Source of the DNA: Rudaeicoccus suwonensis
GTDB lineage: Bacteria > Actinomycetota > Actinomycetes > Actinomycetales > Dermatophilaceae
Assembly (NCBI RefSeq): GCF_007829035.1
Contig: NZ_VIVQ01000001.1
Location: forward strand, 2,232,001 to 2,296,000
Length of the DNA stretch: 64,000 nt
Direction: 5' to 3'
Below, one piece after another: positions 16,795-24,676 of this stretch (its first letter is position 1; each line of letters begins with the position of its first letter). The notes beneath the pieces were generated by a model, which was given only the letters and a program-made list of their open reading frames with translations, made no database searches and was not told where the DNA came from. The position numbers and the translations under genes were made by a program.

Positions 16795-17009
16795 CGAGGA
16801 TCACCCGCGATCAGCCGCACCTTGTAACCGCTGGTCTCGAGCACACCGAGCAACTCATCCAGCCGCTCTCGACGGACCCAACTGCACTGGTTCGCCCGGT
16901 CCCGCATCGCCGGGATCCGCTGCACCGCCAACAACTGACCGACATAGCCACGGACCGCAACGTTCCGAGCATCCTCGCCAGGGTCATAGATCGCCACATG
17001 CCCCTTCAC
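16791..17009 (-). CDS. Small unknown protein of the element operon
   Basis: A 72-residue product from a GTG overlapping the previous stop (GTGA). Sequence MKGHVAIYDPGEDARNVAVR with RERLDELLGVLETSGYKVRLIAG at the end suggests a small alpha/beta fold. The paired 4-base overlaps on both sides are the main support. No family recognised. Confidence 0.55.
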   Translation of the reverse strand: MKGHVAIYDPGEDARNVAVRGYVGQLLAVQRIPAMRDRANQCSWVRRERLDELLGVLETSGYKVRLIAGDPR

Positions 17010-17326
17010 AGCGCACCACCGCCCGCCGACGCACGACGGCGCGCATGATCGGCCCGGAACGCCACACGCGCCCGCTCACGACGCTGCAGCGCCCGCTGCG
17101 CCAGATCATCGCTGCTGCCGGACATGTCGGTCAGCACTGGCAGCCCCGCCAACTGGCGGACTGTCTCCACCGCGGCACGCTGCAGGGAAGCAACTTCCTC
17201 ACGCTCAATCAGTCGGCCGGCCTCGATCCCGGCCACGTAGCCGCTGTCATAGCCGGCCGTGAACGTCTCCCACTGCTCCCGCGGCATCGCCGCCAGGTCG
17301 ATCACGTTGTCACGCAATGTGATCAC
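17006..17326 (-). CDS. Small unknown protein of the element operon
   Basis: A 106-residue helical protein, MITLRDNVIDLAAMPREQWE, then TAGYDSGYVAGIEAGRLIER and a basic tail ending in GGGAL. The G-Y-D-x-G-Y-x-x-G-x-x-A-G pattern resembles small phage proteins with a helical hairpin, but no named family. The first residues resemble those of the upstream gene product (MVIALRDNDIRIL), and the DNA shares TTGCGTGACAACG, suggesting duplicated 5' ends. Confidence 0.55.
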   Translation of the reverse strand: MITLRDNVIDLAAMPREQWETFTAGYDSGYVAGIEAGRLIEREEVASLQRAAVETVRQLAGLPVLTDMSGSSDDLAQRALQRRERARVAFRADHARRRASAGGGAL

Positions 17327-17681
17327 CGCCGATCGTCGCGGTGGCGTTGTCGTAGGCGTCGGCCAAACCGGCCCGCAGATCAGCGCGCAGATAACCCGCC
17401 TCGGTCAATCTGTCGGTGACCTCGAGCACGGGATCCAGCACGCTCGTCACGACCATCCGCAACGCGCTAGCAGCGACGAACCCGAACATCTCCGAACCGA
17501 CCTGACCAAGCTCGGCAGCAAGTGCGTCGTCGACCTGGTCGTGATCGTTGCTGCAGGTCGCCAACCGGTATGCCAGCAGCGTTGCCCGACGATCAATCTC
17601 GGCAACGTCGATCGTGCCCAGCGGTGCGCCCTCATCATCGGTGAGGATCCGAATGTCGTTGTCACGCAACGCAATCACCAC
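17310..17681 (-). CDS. Small unknown protein of the element operon
   Basis: A 123-residue, mostly helical protein: an acidic N-terminal part (DDEGAPLGTIDVAEIDRRATLLAYRL) and a longer helical region (ALAAELGQVGSEMFGFVAASALRMV). It starts with GTG and overlaps its neighbours by 20 and 17 nt. No catalytic motif or family is evident. Confidence 0.55.
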   Translation of the reverse strand: MVIALRDNDIRILTDDEGAPLGTIDVAEIDRRATLLAYRLATCSNDHDQVDDALAAELGQVGSEMFGFVAASALRMVVTSVLDPVLEVTDRLTEAGYLRADLRAGLADAYDNATATIGGDHIA

Positions 17682-17994
17682 CGTCGACCAGCGCCAACAG
17701 ATCCGCTGTGACGTGGTGCACCGGCACCAACCGCACCAGCGTCAGCGTCGCCTGCAGACCGCGCTCGTGGCACCGCACCTGCTTACGCTCCGCGGCGCTC
17801 AGGTCGGCATACATCTGCGAGCACACCCGACCATCAGCACGCTCGAAAACGACCCTGATCGCGTAGTCATGGCGTTTCGCCCGAGCGATCAGATCAGCCT
17901 CGGCTATAGTTGAACTGAGCTTGAAATCGCCCGACGAAACGCTCTGCAGTGCCTCGGTTTCCCTGCCGGGGCACTGTTCCCTTTCCCGGCACAT
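17662..17994 (-). CDS. Small unknown protein of the element operon
   Basis: A 110-residue product. The middle (AEADLIARAKRHDYAIRVVFERADG) and end (RLVPVHHVTADLLALVDGG) look alpha/beta. The ATG overlaps the preceding stop by one base (TGATG), supporting this start, although a hairpin covers codons 6-16 and no family comparison is available. Confidence 0.5.
   Translation of the reverse strand: MCREREQCPGRETEALQSVSSGDFKLSSTIAEADLIARAKRHDYAIRVVFERADGRVCSQMYADLSAAERKQVRCHERGLQATLTLVRLVPVHHVTADLLALVDGGDCVA
17947..17976. terminator. Hairpin inside the operon
   Basis: CAGTGCCTCGG and CCGGGGCACTG pair with one G-T mismatch around an 8-nt loop, followed on the plus strand by TTCCCTTTCC. It overlaps the start region of the 17662-17994 gene and may limit antisense transcription or attenuate the operon. 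Confidence 0.35.
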
Positions 17995-18287
17995 CAGGCA
18001 GCACCGCCGGCGAGTTCGGACATCTCGGCGTCAGCTGCATCGGCGATCGCTGTGGCTTCCTTCGCACGGCGACGCGACTGCGCAGACTTCAATGCCAACC
18101 GCGCGTAGTGCGCTTTGCGCAGGTGCTCGGCGCGAACGGGGTCACCGTCTGCTTGCTCAAGGAACTTGGCCTCAAGCGCACGTCGAGCAGGCGCCGTGCG
18201 AGCCGAGCGGTCGTGAGTGTTCGCCCAAGATTCATGGGCGGCAATGGACGAGCGCATCTTGCGCTCAGAAGTAGGTGAATGGGACAC
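17994..18287 (-). CDS. Conserved small helical protein of actinobacterial elements
   Basis: A 97-residue protein starting with GTG, 8 nt after AGGAGAG. The core SWANTHDRSARTAPARRALEAKF, then AEHLRKAHYARLALKSAQSRRRAKE, matches my recollection of a small uncharacterised family found beside integrases and in phages of Actinobacteria (pattern AAH..W....DR.ART.PAR and LRKA...RLALKSA.SRR). It is the first gene of the chain leading to the capsid gene. Function unknown; probably nucleic-acid- or structure-related because of the basic helix. Confidence 0.65.
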   Translation of the reverse strand: MSHSPTSERKMRSSIAAHESWANTHDRSARTAPARRALEAKFLEQADGDPVRAEHLRKAHYARLALKSAQSRRRAKEATAIADAADAEMSELAGGAA

Positions 18288-18381
18288 GGCAGAGCTCTCC
18301 TGTAATCAGGAGGGCTTGCTCAAGGCACTCATCTAGGGCTGCGGCCCCAGTTCCGCGGAGAGCCGCGGAGCACTGTGGTAG

Positions 18382-18762
18382 TTAGTTAATCACATCGTTG
18401 GGATTTTGAGCAGGTCCGCGAATGACTCTCTGCGGATCGACCCAGTCCGCGAGCGTCGCGTCCAGCGTCAAGGTCCTGCCGCCGGACTTCAGCACAACCA
18501 TTGCCGCGGTGAAGCTCAGCGGGTAGGAGTTCCCACACTGGCAAGTGACGGACCCGCTCCAGCAGTCCTCGTTGACGTACGTCGAACGAACCGAGCGAGC
18601 CGGGGGCCGAGCCAGGATGCGACCACTGGGAACGCCGGTATGCACTGTCTCCGTCACATGTAGCTCGTAATGGTCATCGACGACCTCCAGCGTCGCCACT
18701 GTGTGCGCTCCCGCGCTGCAGACAACACGAACGCGGACATCGCGTCGACGGTTCTTGCTCAT
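18382..18762 (-). CDS. Small Cys-containing protein coupled to the integrase
   Basis: A 126-residue protein, MSKNRRRDVRVRVVCSAGAH, with beta-rich sequence and later CWSGSVTCQCGNSYPLSF, which could form a zinc-ribbon-like site. Its ATG overlaps the integrase stop (ATGA), so it is translated with the recombinase. A recombination directionality factor would be expected in this place, but the sequence lacks a clear winged-helix excisionase look. Unknown. Confidence 0.55.
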   Translation of the reverse strand: MSKNRRRDVRVRVVCSAGAHTVATLEVVDDHYELHVTETVHTGVPSGRILARPPARSVRSTYVNEDCWSGSVTCQCGNSYPLSFTAAMVVLKSGGRTLTLDATLADWVDPQRVIRGPAQNPNDVIN

Positions 18763-19697
18763 AGCTCCCCCAGCCCTAGTCGTTTGGCTTCCTCAGCGGC
18801 GCGTGATGCGGCCTGAGCCTTGGTGTAGCGCATCAGCATGTCGGGGCGGGTCCAGCCGGCGACGGCCATCAGACCGCCCTCTGATCCACCAGCAGCGAGC
18901 CAGCGATGGGCGGCGGTATGGCGCATCCGGTGCGGGTGGAATCCGACGATGCCAGCCGCTTCCGCACGAATCCCCAGCGTCTTGTGCAGCGCGTCGTAAC
19001 TGAATCGCTTGCCACGATCGCCCAGCCATAGATCCGCGCTGGTCGCTGCCAGGAGGTGCCCTCGGCGCGTCCGCAGGTAACGGTCGATCGCCTGCCCGGT
19101 GTTCGGCCCGAATGGGACTACGCGCCCCTTGCCGCCCTTGCCTCGACGCACGGTTGCCATACCTGCGGCAAGATCTACGTCGTTAACTTCCAGCGCGACG
19201 ACCTCCCCGGCTCGCATCCCGGTCTCAAGCATCAACCGCAGGATCGCCTCGTCCCGCTGGTGTCGCAACTTGATCGACCGGTCGGCACCGGGAGGCGACT
19301 GGCACGCCTTCAGCAGCGCCTTCAACTGCTCGTCGGTCAGCGGCTCGATCACCTTCGTATCGAGCTTGGGTGCCTTGACGCTGACGAACGGGTCCGGTTG
19401 TCCGCCTAGTTCGTCCTCGTCGTCCAGCCACGCCGTGAACCGGCGCACCGCCAATTGCCGAGCACGTGCCGTGGACGCCTCGCGACCCGAGTCGAGGATC
19501 GACGTCACGAAACCGCGCAACGTGTCCCTGGCCAGCGGGTCGCGCGAGCCGGCCTCGGCATACGCGAGGTACTGAGTGACGCCCTCGGCGTAGCTCTTGA
19601 CCGTCTGCGGCGACTTGCGATCCGCCCGCAAGGACAGCTGCCATGACAGCAGCAGCGATCGCAATTCCTCGACCGTGAGAGCATCCGACACGCTCAC
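18759..19697 (-). CDS. Tyrosine recombinase (integrase)
   Basis: A 312-residue site-specific recombinase expected to act on the 20-bp repeats flanking the element. The SAM-like N-terminal core-binding domain is about 8-95; the catalytic domain has TGMRAGEVVAL (first Arg), a Lys-rich beta turn RRGKGGKGRVVPF, HPHRMRHTAAHRWL (His-x-x-Arg) and MRYTKA (nucleophilic Tyr). GTG 19697 gives the usual start. It lies 106 bp from the right att site and in the same direction as sigA, so sigA read-through could transcribe it. Confidence 0.92.
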   Translation of the reverse strand: MSVSDALTVEELRSLLLSWQLSLRADRKSPQTVKSYAEGVTQYLAYAEAGSRDPLARDTLRGFVTSILDSGREASTARARQLAVRRFTAWLDDEDELGGQPDPFVSVKAPKLDTKVIEPLTDEQLKALLKACQSPPGADRSIKLRHQRDEAILRLMLETGMRAGEVVALEVNDVDLAAGMATVRRGKGGKGRVVPFGPNTGQAIDRYLRTRRGHLLAATSADLWLGDRGKRFSYDALHKTLGIRAEAAGIVGFHPHRMRHTAAHRWLAAGGSEGGLMAVAGWTRPDMLMRYTKAQAASRAAEEAKRLGLGEL

Positions 19698-19700
19698 AGT

Positions 19701-19723
19701 GTATCGATATCTGGACTAGATAC
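19701..19723. promoter_or_regulatory. Dyad in the integrase leader with an inverted att-core-like stretch
   Basis: GTATC/GATAC arms enclose TATCTGGACT (19708-19717), which on the minus strand reads AGTCCAGATA, ten bases identical to the att core. It is 4 bp upstream of the integrase GTG. It may be an accessory recombinase site or an autoregulatory operator. Confidence 0.45.
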
Positions 19724-19803
19724 GCTGTGCTCGGCTAGTGTGTCGCATGTCAGGCACGAAACGCCCGGAATGGCGGGGGTTCTTGCCGACAGCGGATCAG
19801 TTC

Positions 19804-19823
19804 TCAGTCCAGATAGTCGCGCA
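19804..19823. repeat. attR-like core, right direct repeat (sigA 3' end)
   Basis: TCAGTCCAGATAGTCGCGCA, identical to 11641-11660. On the minus strand it encodes the last six codons (RDYLD region) and stop of sigA, so insertion leaves the sigma factor intact. Confidence 0.9.
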
Positions 19824-21375
19824 AGACCTGCGAGCGCGAGGGGTGTCGCAGCTTGCTCATGGTCTTGGATTCGATCTGACGGATCCGCTCGCGGGTGACG
19901 CCATAGACCTTGCCGATTTCGTCTAAAGTCTTCGGCTGGCCATCGGTCAGGCCGAATCGCATCGACACCACGCCGGCCTCACGCTCGGAGAGGGTGTCCA
20001 GCACGGAGTGCAGCTGCTCCTGCAGGAGCGTGAAGCTGACCGCGTCCGCCGGGACGACCGCCTCGGAGTCCTCGATGAGGTCACCGAACTCGCTGTCGCC
20101 GTCCTCGCCGAGGGGGGTGTGCAGCGAGATGGGCTCACGGCCGTACTTCTGGACCTCGACGACTTTCTCAGGCGTCATGTCGAGTTCCTTGGCCAGTTCC
20201 TCCGGCGTGGGCTCACGACCCAGGTCCTGCAGCATCTGCCGCTGTACGCGGGCGAGCTTGTTGATGACCTCGACCATGTGCACCGGAATGCGGATGGTGC
20301 GTGCCTGGTCGGCCATGGCACGGGTGATCGCCTGCCGGATCCACCACGTGGCGTAGGTGGAGAACTTGTAACCCTTGGTGTAGTCGAACTTCTCGACCGC
20401 ACGGATCAGACCCAGGTTGCCCTCCTGGATCAGGTCCAGGAACAACATCCCGCGACCGGTGTACCTCTTGGCCAGCGACACCACCAGACGCAGGTTGGCC
20501 TCCAACAGGTGGTTCTTGGCCTTCTTGCCGTCTTGCGCGATCCACCACAGCTCGCGCTTGAGCTTCATCTCGATCTTGTCGCCGGAGTTGAGTTTCTCCT
20601 CGGCGAACAGGCCGGCCTCGATGCGCTTGGCGAGTTCGACCTCCTGCTCGGCGTTCAGCAGCGCGACCTTGCCGATCTGCTTCAGGTAGTCCTTGACCGG
20701 GTCCGCAGTAGCACCGGCGGTCACGACCTGCTGAGCAGGCGCGTCGTCCTCGTCGTCCTGACGCAGCACGAAACCACCGGTCTCGGACTCCTCCTCAACA
20801 GCAGGACCGCCGGCCGCCTCGTCACCCTTGGCGCCCTCGGCGACGATCGCCTCGTCGGTCAACTCGACGTCGATCTCGACTTCTTCGGTCGACTCGACGG
20901 CCTCGTGGGAGTCGGCCTTGGCCGCAACCTTCTTGGCGGCAGACTTCTTCGCCGGTGCAGCCTTGGCGGCCTTCTTCGCTGTCGGAGCAGCGGCTTTCTT
21001 GGCCGCCGCAGGCTCAGTGGCCTTCTTGGCCGCAGCCTTCTTGGCGGGAGCGGCCTTGGTGGCCGCTGCCTTTGCGGGGCTGGTCTTGGCGGGTGTCGCC
21101 TTCGCCGTCTTGGTGGTGCGGCGGGTCGTGGTCGTCGCGACAGCACGCTGGGCTGTCTCGGCATCCAGCGTCACGGCGATGCCGTGCTCGTCCAGCGCCC
21201 GCAGCACTGTCTTCATCCGCTGAGGCGCGATCTGCGCAGCCTCAAGTGCGACCTTCAACTCGGAGCTGCACACCGCACCGTTGGTCTGACCGCTCGCCAT
21301 GAGCTGTTGCAGAGCCGGGTGAGCGAACTCGGCGGGCAACGCTGGTGCGGAGGGGGTATTCGACACTGGGTCCAC
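19804..21375 (-). CDS. sigA: Primary RNA polymerase sigma factor SigA/RpoD (HrdB type)
   Basis: Housekeeping sigma factor of 523 residues. It has an N-terminal region 1.1-like part, a Lys/Ala/Pro-rich disordered stretch (about 85-160), an acidic linker, region 1.2 ([21 protein letters not shown]), region 2 with [37 protein letters not shown], region 3, and region 4 ending [26 protein letters not shown] 21375 is chosen because GGAAGG is 6 nt upstream; the TTG one codon earlier is too close. A TATAAT lies about 136 nt upstream. Its 3' end is the element's attachment site. Confidence 0.96.
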   Translation of the reverse strand: MDPVSNTPSAPALPAEFAHPALQQLMASGQTNGAVCSSELKVALEAAQIAPQRMKTVLRALDEHGIAVTLDAETAQRAVATTTTRRTTKTAKATPAKTSPAKAAATKAAPAKKAAAKKATEPAAAKKAAAPTAKKAAKAAPAKKSAAKKVAAKADSHEAVESTEEVEIDVELTDEAIVAEGAKGDEAAGGPAVEEESETGGFVLRQDDEDDAPAQQVVTAGATADPVKDYLKQIGKVALLNAEQEVELAKRIEAGLFAEEKLNSGDKIEMKLKRELWWIAQDGKKAKNHLLEANLRLVVSLAKRYTGRGMLFLDLIQEGNLGLIRAVEKFDYTKGYKFSTYATWWIRQAITRAMADQARTIRIPVHMVEVINKLARVQRQMLQDLGREPTPEELAKELDMTPEKVVEVQKYGREPISLHTPLGEDGDSEFGDLIEDSEAVVPADAVSFTLLQEQLHSVLDTLSEREAGVVSMRFGLTDGQPKTLDEIGKVYGVTRERIRQIESKTMSKLRHPSRSQVLRDYLD

Positions 21376-21510
21376 CAACTACCTTCCAAAAGCTATCGGG
21401 CCGGGGCGCGCAGACACCACGACATTGCCGTCGGGGGCGACGGCGACCGAGGTTGGGGGTTTTACCGCAACACCGCGGCCGGGAGGTCGTCCGCGAAGTG
21501 CTTCGACACC

Positions 21511-21545
21511 ATTATAAAACGAGCCAGCCACCAGTTCATTCCATC
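21511..21545 (-). promoter_or_regulatory. Putative sigA promoter
   Basis: A perfect TATAAT on the minus strand (21511-21516) in an otherwise GC-rich 280-bp gap, with a weak TGAAC-like -35 about 17 bp upstream. Transcription would start near 21504, giving a leader of about 130 nt. Confidence 0.55.
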
Positions 21546-21654
21546 CGGGGATTCCAGACGGACGCCGATGCGGCCACATCTTCGTCCTGTATGCCGAAAT
21601 CTGTTGCACCACAATCGCTTTCAATTCATCAGCGATACCCGACAGAGGTACAGA

Positions 21655-22053
21655 TCAGTCGGCATCGGGCTTGACCGCGAGCACCGGACATGCCGCGTCG
21701 AGCAGGATCCGCTGCGCGTGCGCTCCCAGTATCAGCTTGCCGACGGCGGTACGGCGACGGAGACCGATCACCAGCAGGTCAGCGGTTTCCTCCTCGGCTA
21801 TGCGTAGCAGTTCGTCGCTGGACTCGACGCCCGGCGGCACCGACCGCACTTCATAGCTGACGTCGAGCCCACCGAGCGCTTCGAGTTGGGTTCGAGCCTC
21901 CCCCGCCGAAGCGCCGTCGGCCGCGGCATCGTCCGCCGGTCGGGTGGAGTCGAGAACGATCAGGGGTGTGCCTCGCACAGAAGCCTCCGTCGCGGCCCGC
22001 AGCAACGCGGCCTGGCCCTCTCTGGTGGGCACATAACCCACGACGACCGCCAT
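21655..22053 (-). CDS. Universal stress protein (UspA family)
   Basis: A 132-residue single-domain UspA-fold protein starting MAVVVGYVPTREGQAALLRA, with the nucleotide-binding C-terminal motif GLRRRTAVGKLILGAHAQRILLDAACPVLAV (G-2x-G-like spacing then G-H/A-x-x-R). Such ATP-binding Usp proteins modulate stress survival, targets unknown. It lies alone between sigA and metX on the same strand. Confidence 0.85.
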   Translation of the reverse strand: MAVVVGYVPTREGQAALLRAATEASVRGTPLIVLDSTRPADDAAADGASAGEARTQLEALGGLDVSYEVRSVPPGVESSDELLRIAEEETADLLVIGLRRRTAVGKLILGAHAQRILLDAACPVLAVKPDAD

Positions 22054-22107
22054 GGTGTCTTCCCTTTCGCGCCGGAGCCGACGACGTGAGGCCGCCGGCC
22101 GCCGACG

Positions 22108-23271
22108 CTACCCGACGCAACGCGTTCGTGCGGGACGGGTGTCGGCGACCACCTCGCTGACGACTCCGGCGATCTGGTCGGTCTCGATCAGGAAGCCGTC
22201 GTGCCCGTGGCGCGACCGGATGACTCGCACCGGGTCGTCGCCGTGCGCCCTGGCCATGAGTTCGGACAGTTCGACCGGGAACAGCCGGTCGGAGTCGACC
22301 GCCGCCACCCGCAGGATGCCGCCGAATCCGCCGAGTACGTCGGTCAGGTCTCCGCGGTCGCGGGTGATGTCATGAGTCGCCATCGCCGCAGTGAGGTGCA
22401 GGTATGCGCCGGCATCGAACCGGGCGACCAGCTTGTCCGCTTGATGGTCCAGATAGCTCTCGACGGCGAACCGGCCACCGGCGAGCGGATTCTCGGAGTC
22501 CTGCGCGGCGCGGCCGAACCGATCCTCGAACTCGTCGGCACTGCGATAGGTGGTGTGGGCGATCTGCCTGGCCAGACCCAGCCCGGCACGGGGCGAACGA
22601 CCGGTGCCGTAGTAGTCACCACCCTGGAAATCCGGATCGCTCACGATCGCCTGCATCTGCGCGCGCCCCCACGCGATCTGATCGGCGGTGGCCCAGGGAG
22701 CGCTCGCGATGACCAGCGCCGATCGAGTTCGATCCGGGTGACCCGCTGCCCACTCCACGGCCCGCATCCCGCCCATGGAGCCCCCGAGGACCAGCCGCCA
22801 CACGTCCACGCCGAGATGGTCAGCGAGCAGCGCCTCTACACGTACCTGGTCGCGGATCGTCACTCTGGGGAAGCGCGCGCCCCATGGCGCGCCGTCCGGT
22901 GCTGCGGAAGCGGGCCCAGTTGTGCCGCGGCATCCGCCCAGCACGTTGGCAGCCACGACATACAACTCGCGGGTGTCCAGTGGTTGGCCCGGCCCGATGA
23001 GGTCAGGCCACCACCCCGCGCTGGGTTGTCCCGGACCGGCGGCACCGACGACATGGGAGTCACCGGTCAGCGCATGCTCGACCAGCACCGCGTTGTCACG
23101 ACGCGCGTTGAGTCGCCCCCATGTCTGGAAGGTCACGACGACCTCGGGCAGACTCGCCCCCACATCCAGCGGCACGTTGGCCAACCGGATGGCGCGGGCT
23201 GCCGGATTGCTGCCCTTCGGCGGCGAGCACCACCCATCGAGCGTGTGCGGTCGGTGTTCGGTGACGGTCAT
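22108..23271 (-). CDS. metX: Homoserine O-acetyltransferase MetX
   Basis: Alpha/beta-hydrolase enzyme transferring acetyl from acetyl-CoA to homoserine, first committed step of methionine synthesis by direct sulfhydrylation. The 387-residue protein has the nucleophile elbow GGSMGGMRAVEWA, an early NAVLVEHALTGDSHV, the Asp region VAAVDSDRLFPVELS and the catalytic His in GHDGFLIE. ATG 23271 has GGAG about 8 nt upstream; the frame continues upstream through a riboswitch and is not coding there. Pairs functionally with metY at 36.5 kb, which carries the same riboswitch class. Confidence 0.94.
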   Translation of the reverse strand: MTVTEHRPHTLDGWCSPPKGSNPAARAIRLANVPLDVGASLPEVVVTFQTWGRLNARRDNAVLVEHALTGDSHVVGAAGPGQPSAGWWPDLIGPGQPLDTRELYVVAANVLGGCRGTTGPASAAPDGAPWGARFPRVTIRDQVRVEALLADHLGVDVWRLVLGGSMGGMRAVEWAAGHPDRTRSALVIASAPWATADQIAWGRAQMQAIVSDPDFQGGDYYGTGRSPRAGLGLARQIAHTTYRSADEFEDRFGRAAQDSENPLAGGRFAVESYLDHQADKLVARFDAGAYLHLTAAMATHDITRDRGDLTDVLGGFGGILRVAAVDSDRLFPVELSELMARAHGDDPVRVIRSRHGHDGFLIETDQIAGVVSEVVADTRPARTRCVG

Positions 23272-23338
23272 CGGCAGCTCCTGGACTCTGGGGCCGTCCG
23301 GCCCGCGCTTGTCGGCACCGACGAGCGGGGCCGACCTT

Positions 23339-23434
23339 GTCCTCACCCGGGGCACCCCACCGCGGAAGGAGGGTTGCCGCTCAGCCAGCCGGGGCTTTGT
23401 TCACGCCAAGCGCGAACAGCTGAGACTCGTGACC
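23339..23434 (-). ncRNA. SAM-IV riboswitch upstream of metX
   Basis: On the minus strand the segment runs from GGTCACGAGT to GGGTGAGGAC and contains the conserved SAM-IV blocks AAGCCCCGGCTGGCTGA, GCGGCAACCCTCC and CCGCGGTGGGGTGCCCC, bounded by a P1 pairing GTC/GAC. It ends 67 nt before the metX start. A GGCCCCGCT...AGCGCGGGCC hairpin between it and the gene may be the expression platform. S-adenosylmethionine binding would turn metX off. Confidence 0.88.
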
Positions 23435-23466
23435 GTTCGAAAGTACCAGCGCACGCCCCGCACCAG

Positions 23467-24522
23467 CTAGGCAGATCGGGGTTCCTCTCGCACGGTGGGA
23501 CGCAGGCCGCGCGCCAGGGCATGCGACATCAGCCCCGCCAGCCGGTTGTCCGGCTCGATCTCAAGCGCGCGTTCCACGGCGACATTGGCCAATGCGCCTC
23601 CTCCACCGGCCCACTCGAGCCCGACCAGAAGCAACAGGATCGGCACCGACCGCCCGGCGGGCGCGCACTGCAGCCATTCGATGAGCCGGCCCCGGATGCA
23701 CGCAGCGCGATCCGCCCGACGAGTCGCTTCGTCGTCGTCGACGCGAGCCAGATCACCCGACCTTGGTGGCGGGCCGAGCACCTCTCTGAGCTGGGGCCAC
23801 TGGGCCAGCCACTCCGATGGCGGCATGAAGTCCGGCATCAACCAGGACAACAGGTGGTCGCGCACGTCGATGGTGGCGACAGCAGCGGTCACGTCCGCCA
23901 GCACCGTGATCGGCAGACGCGCGACCGGCTGCCGGTCGTCCAACAGCACGCGCGCGAATGCCGCGGCCAACTCCACCGGGTCATTGCAACGACGCCCCGA
24001 TGCAATCGTCGAGGCGATTGCGCCGGCTACGACCGGGCGGTGCACCTGCAGTTGCCGGACCAGATCCGCCCGGCGGCTCGCGGGAGCGACCCCACGCATG
24101 ACCTGCTCGGCGACAGGGGCAAGTTCGGACGCCTCCGGAATCGGTTGCCAGGAGCGCGAGCAACCGCCACACGAGCAGGCGGTGGCGCGCCACCGACCGT
24201 CACGCACCTCAAGGACATGGCTGACCGGCACTCCCGCCTGCGGCAGCAGCACGAGCAACCGGTCGGTCAACGGTTGCGGTGAACAATCGTCGCTGGAGTA
24301 CCCGATGAGCATCGAGTCGTCCATCGGCCGCTGCCAGAGCGGCTCGACAAGCTGACGGGCGGCGTCCTCGACGTCTTCCGGATCGGGGATGTCAAGTCGT
24401 GCGGTGACCTGCACCCGTTTGCTGTGCAGGCCCACAAGGACGACGGACTCGGCCGGGACGAAACCGAAGCTGTACGGCAGGTAGGCGATCGTTTCTCCGA
24501 CGCCGTGCAAGGTGGATGTCAT
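23467..24522 (-). CDS. DUF4192 protein
   Basis: A 351-residue actinobacterial protein of unknown role. The N-terminal part (TIAYLPYSFGFVPAESVVLVGLHSKRVQVTARLD) and the central CSCGGC cysteine cluster, followed by a helical C-terminal half with WLQCAPAGRSVPILLLLVGLEWAGGGGALANVAVERALEI, are typical of the DUF4192 family. No catalytic motif is evident. Stands alone between the metX leader and the EcsC gene. Confidence 0.8.
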   Translation of the reverse strand: MTSTLHGVGETIAYLPYSFGFVPAESVVLVGLHSKRVQVTARLDIPDPEDVEDAARQLVEPLWQRPMDDSMLIGYSSDDCSPQPLTDRLLVLLPQAGVPVSHVLEVRDGRWRATACSCGGCSRSWQPIPEASELAPVAEQVMRGVAPASRRADLVRQLQVHRPVVAGAIASTIASGRRCNDPVELAAAFARVLLDDRQPVARLPITVLADVTAAVATIDVRDHLLSWLMPDFMPPSEWLAQWPQLREVLGPPPRSGDLARVDDDEATRRADRAACIRGRLIEWLQCAPAGRSVPILLLLVGLEWAGGGGALANVAVERALEIEPDNRLAGLMSHALARGLRPTVREEPRSA

Positions 24523-24676
24523 GCCGGACAGCGTTGTGCGTGCTGACGCTCCGCAGCCGATGTTGTCGCCCTGCCTGTGGACAACGCGATCGACATACGT
24601 GCTCTGTGGGCAAGACCCACCGACTGTCCGCCTGGCCCACGGGTGTCCCTTCGGCCCGCGACTCAGGAATGCTGCG

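Larger units (their letters stand above)
11641..19823. mobile_element. Integrative, capsid-gene-bearing element inserted at the 3' end of sigA
   Basis: The 8.2-kb region is bounded by a perfect 20-bp direct repeat. The right copy is the end of sigA and lies next to a tyrosine recombinase gene. Inside are about 17 mostly small genes without similarity to the housekeeping flanks: a recombinase, a phage major capsid protein, overlapping small unknowns, zinc-ribbon-like and membrane proteins. The interior has many AT-richer patches. I find no portal, terminase, tail, FtsK/TraB or replication initiator gene. The repeat and gene content establish an integrated element; calling it satellite-like is inference. 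Confidence 0.88.

Noticed and set aside
19738-19926. 62-codon plus-strand frame crossing the right att site
   Set aside because: It overlaps the conserved end of sigA in antisense and lacks family similarity.
24583-24595. TGTGGACAA, a DnaA-box-like word, here and again at 62963-62971
   Set aside because: Only isolated copies, with no cluster, AT-rich unwinding region or dnaA/dnaN genes, so not an origin.
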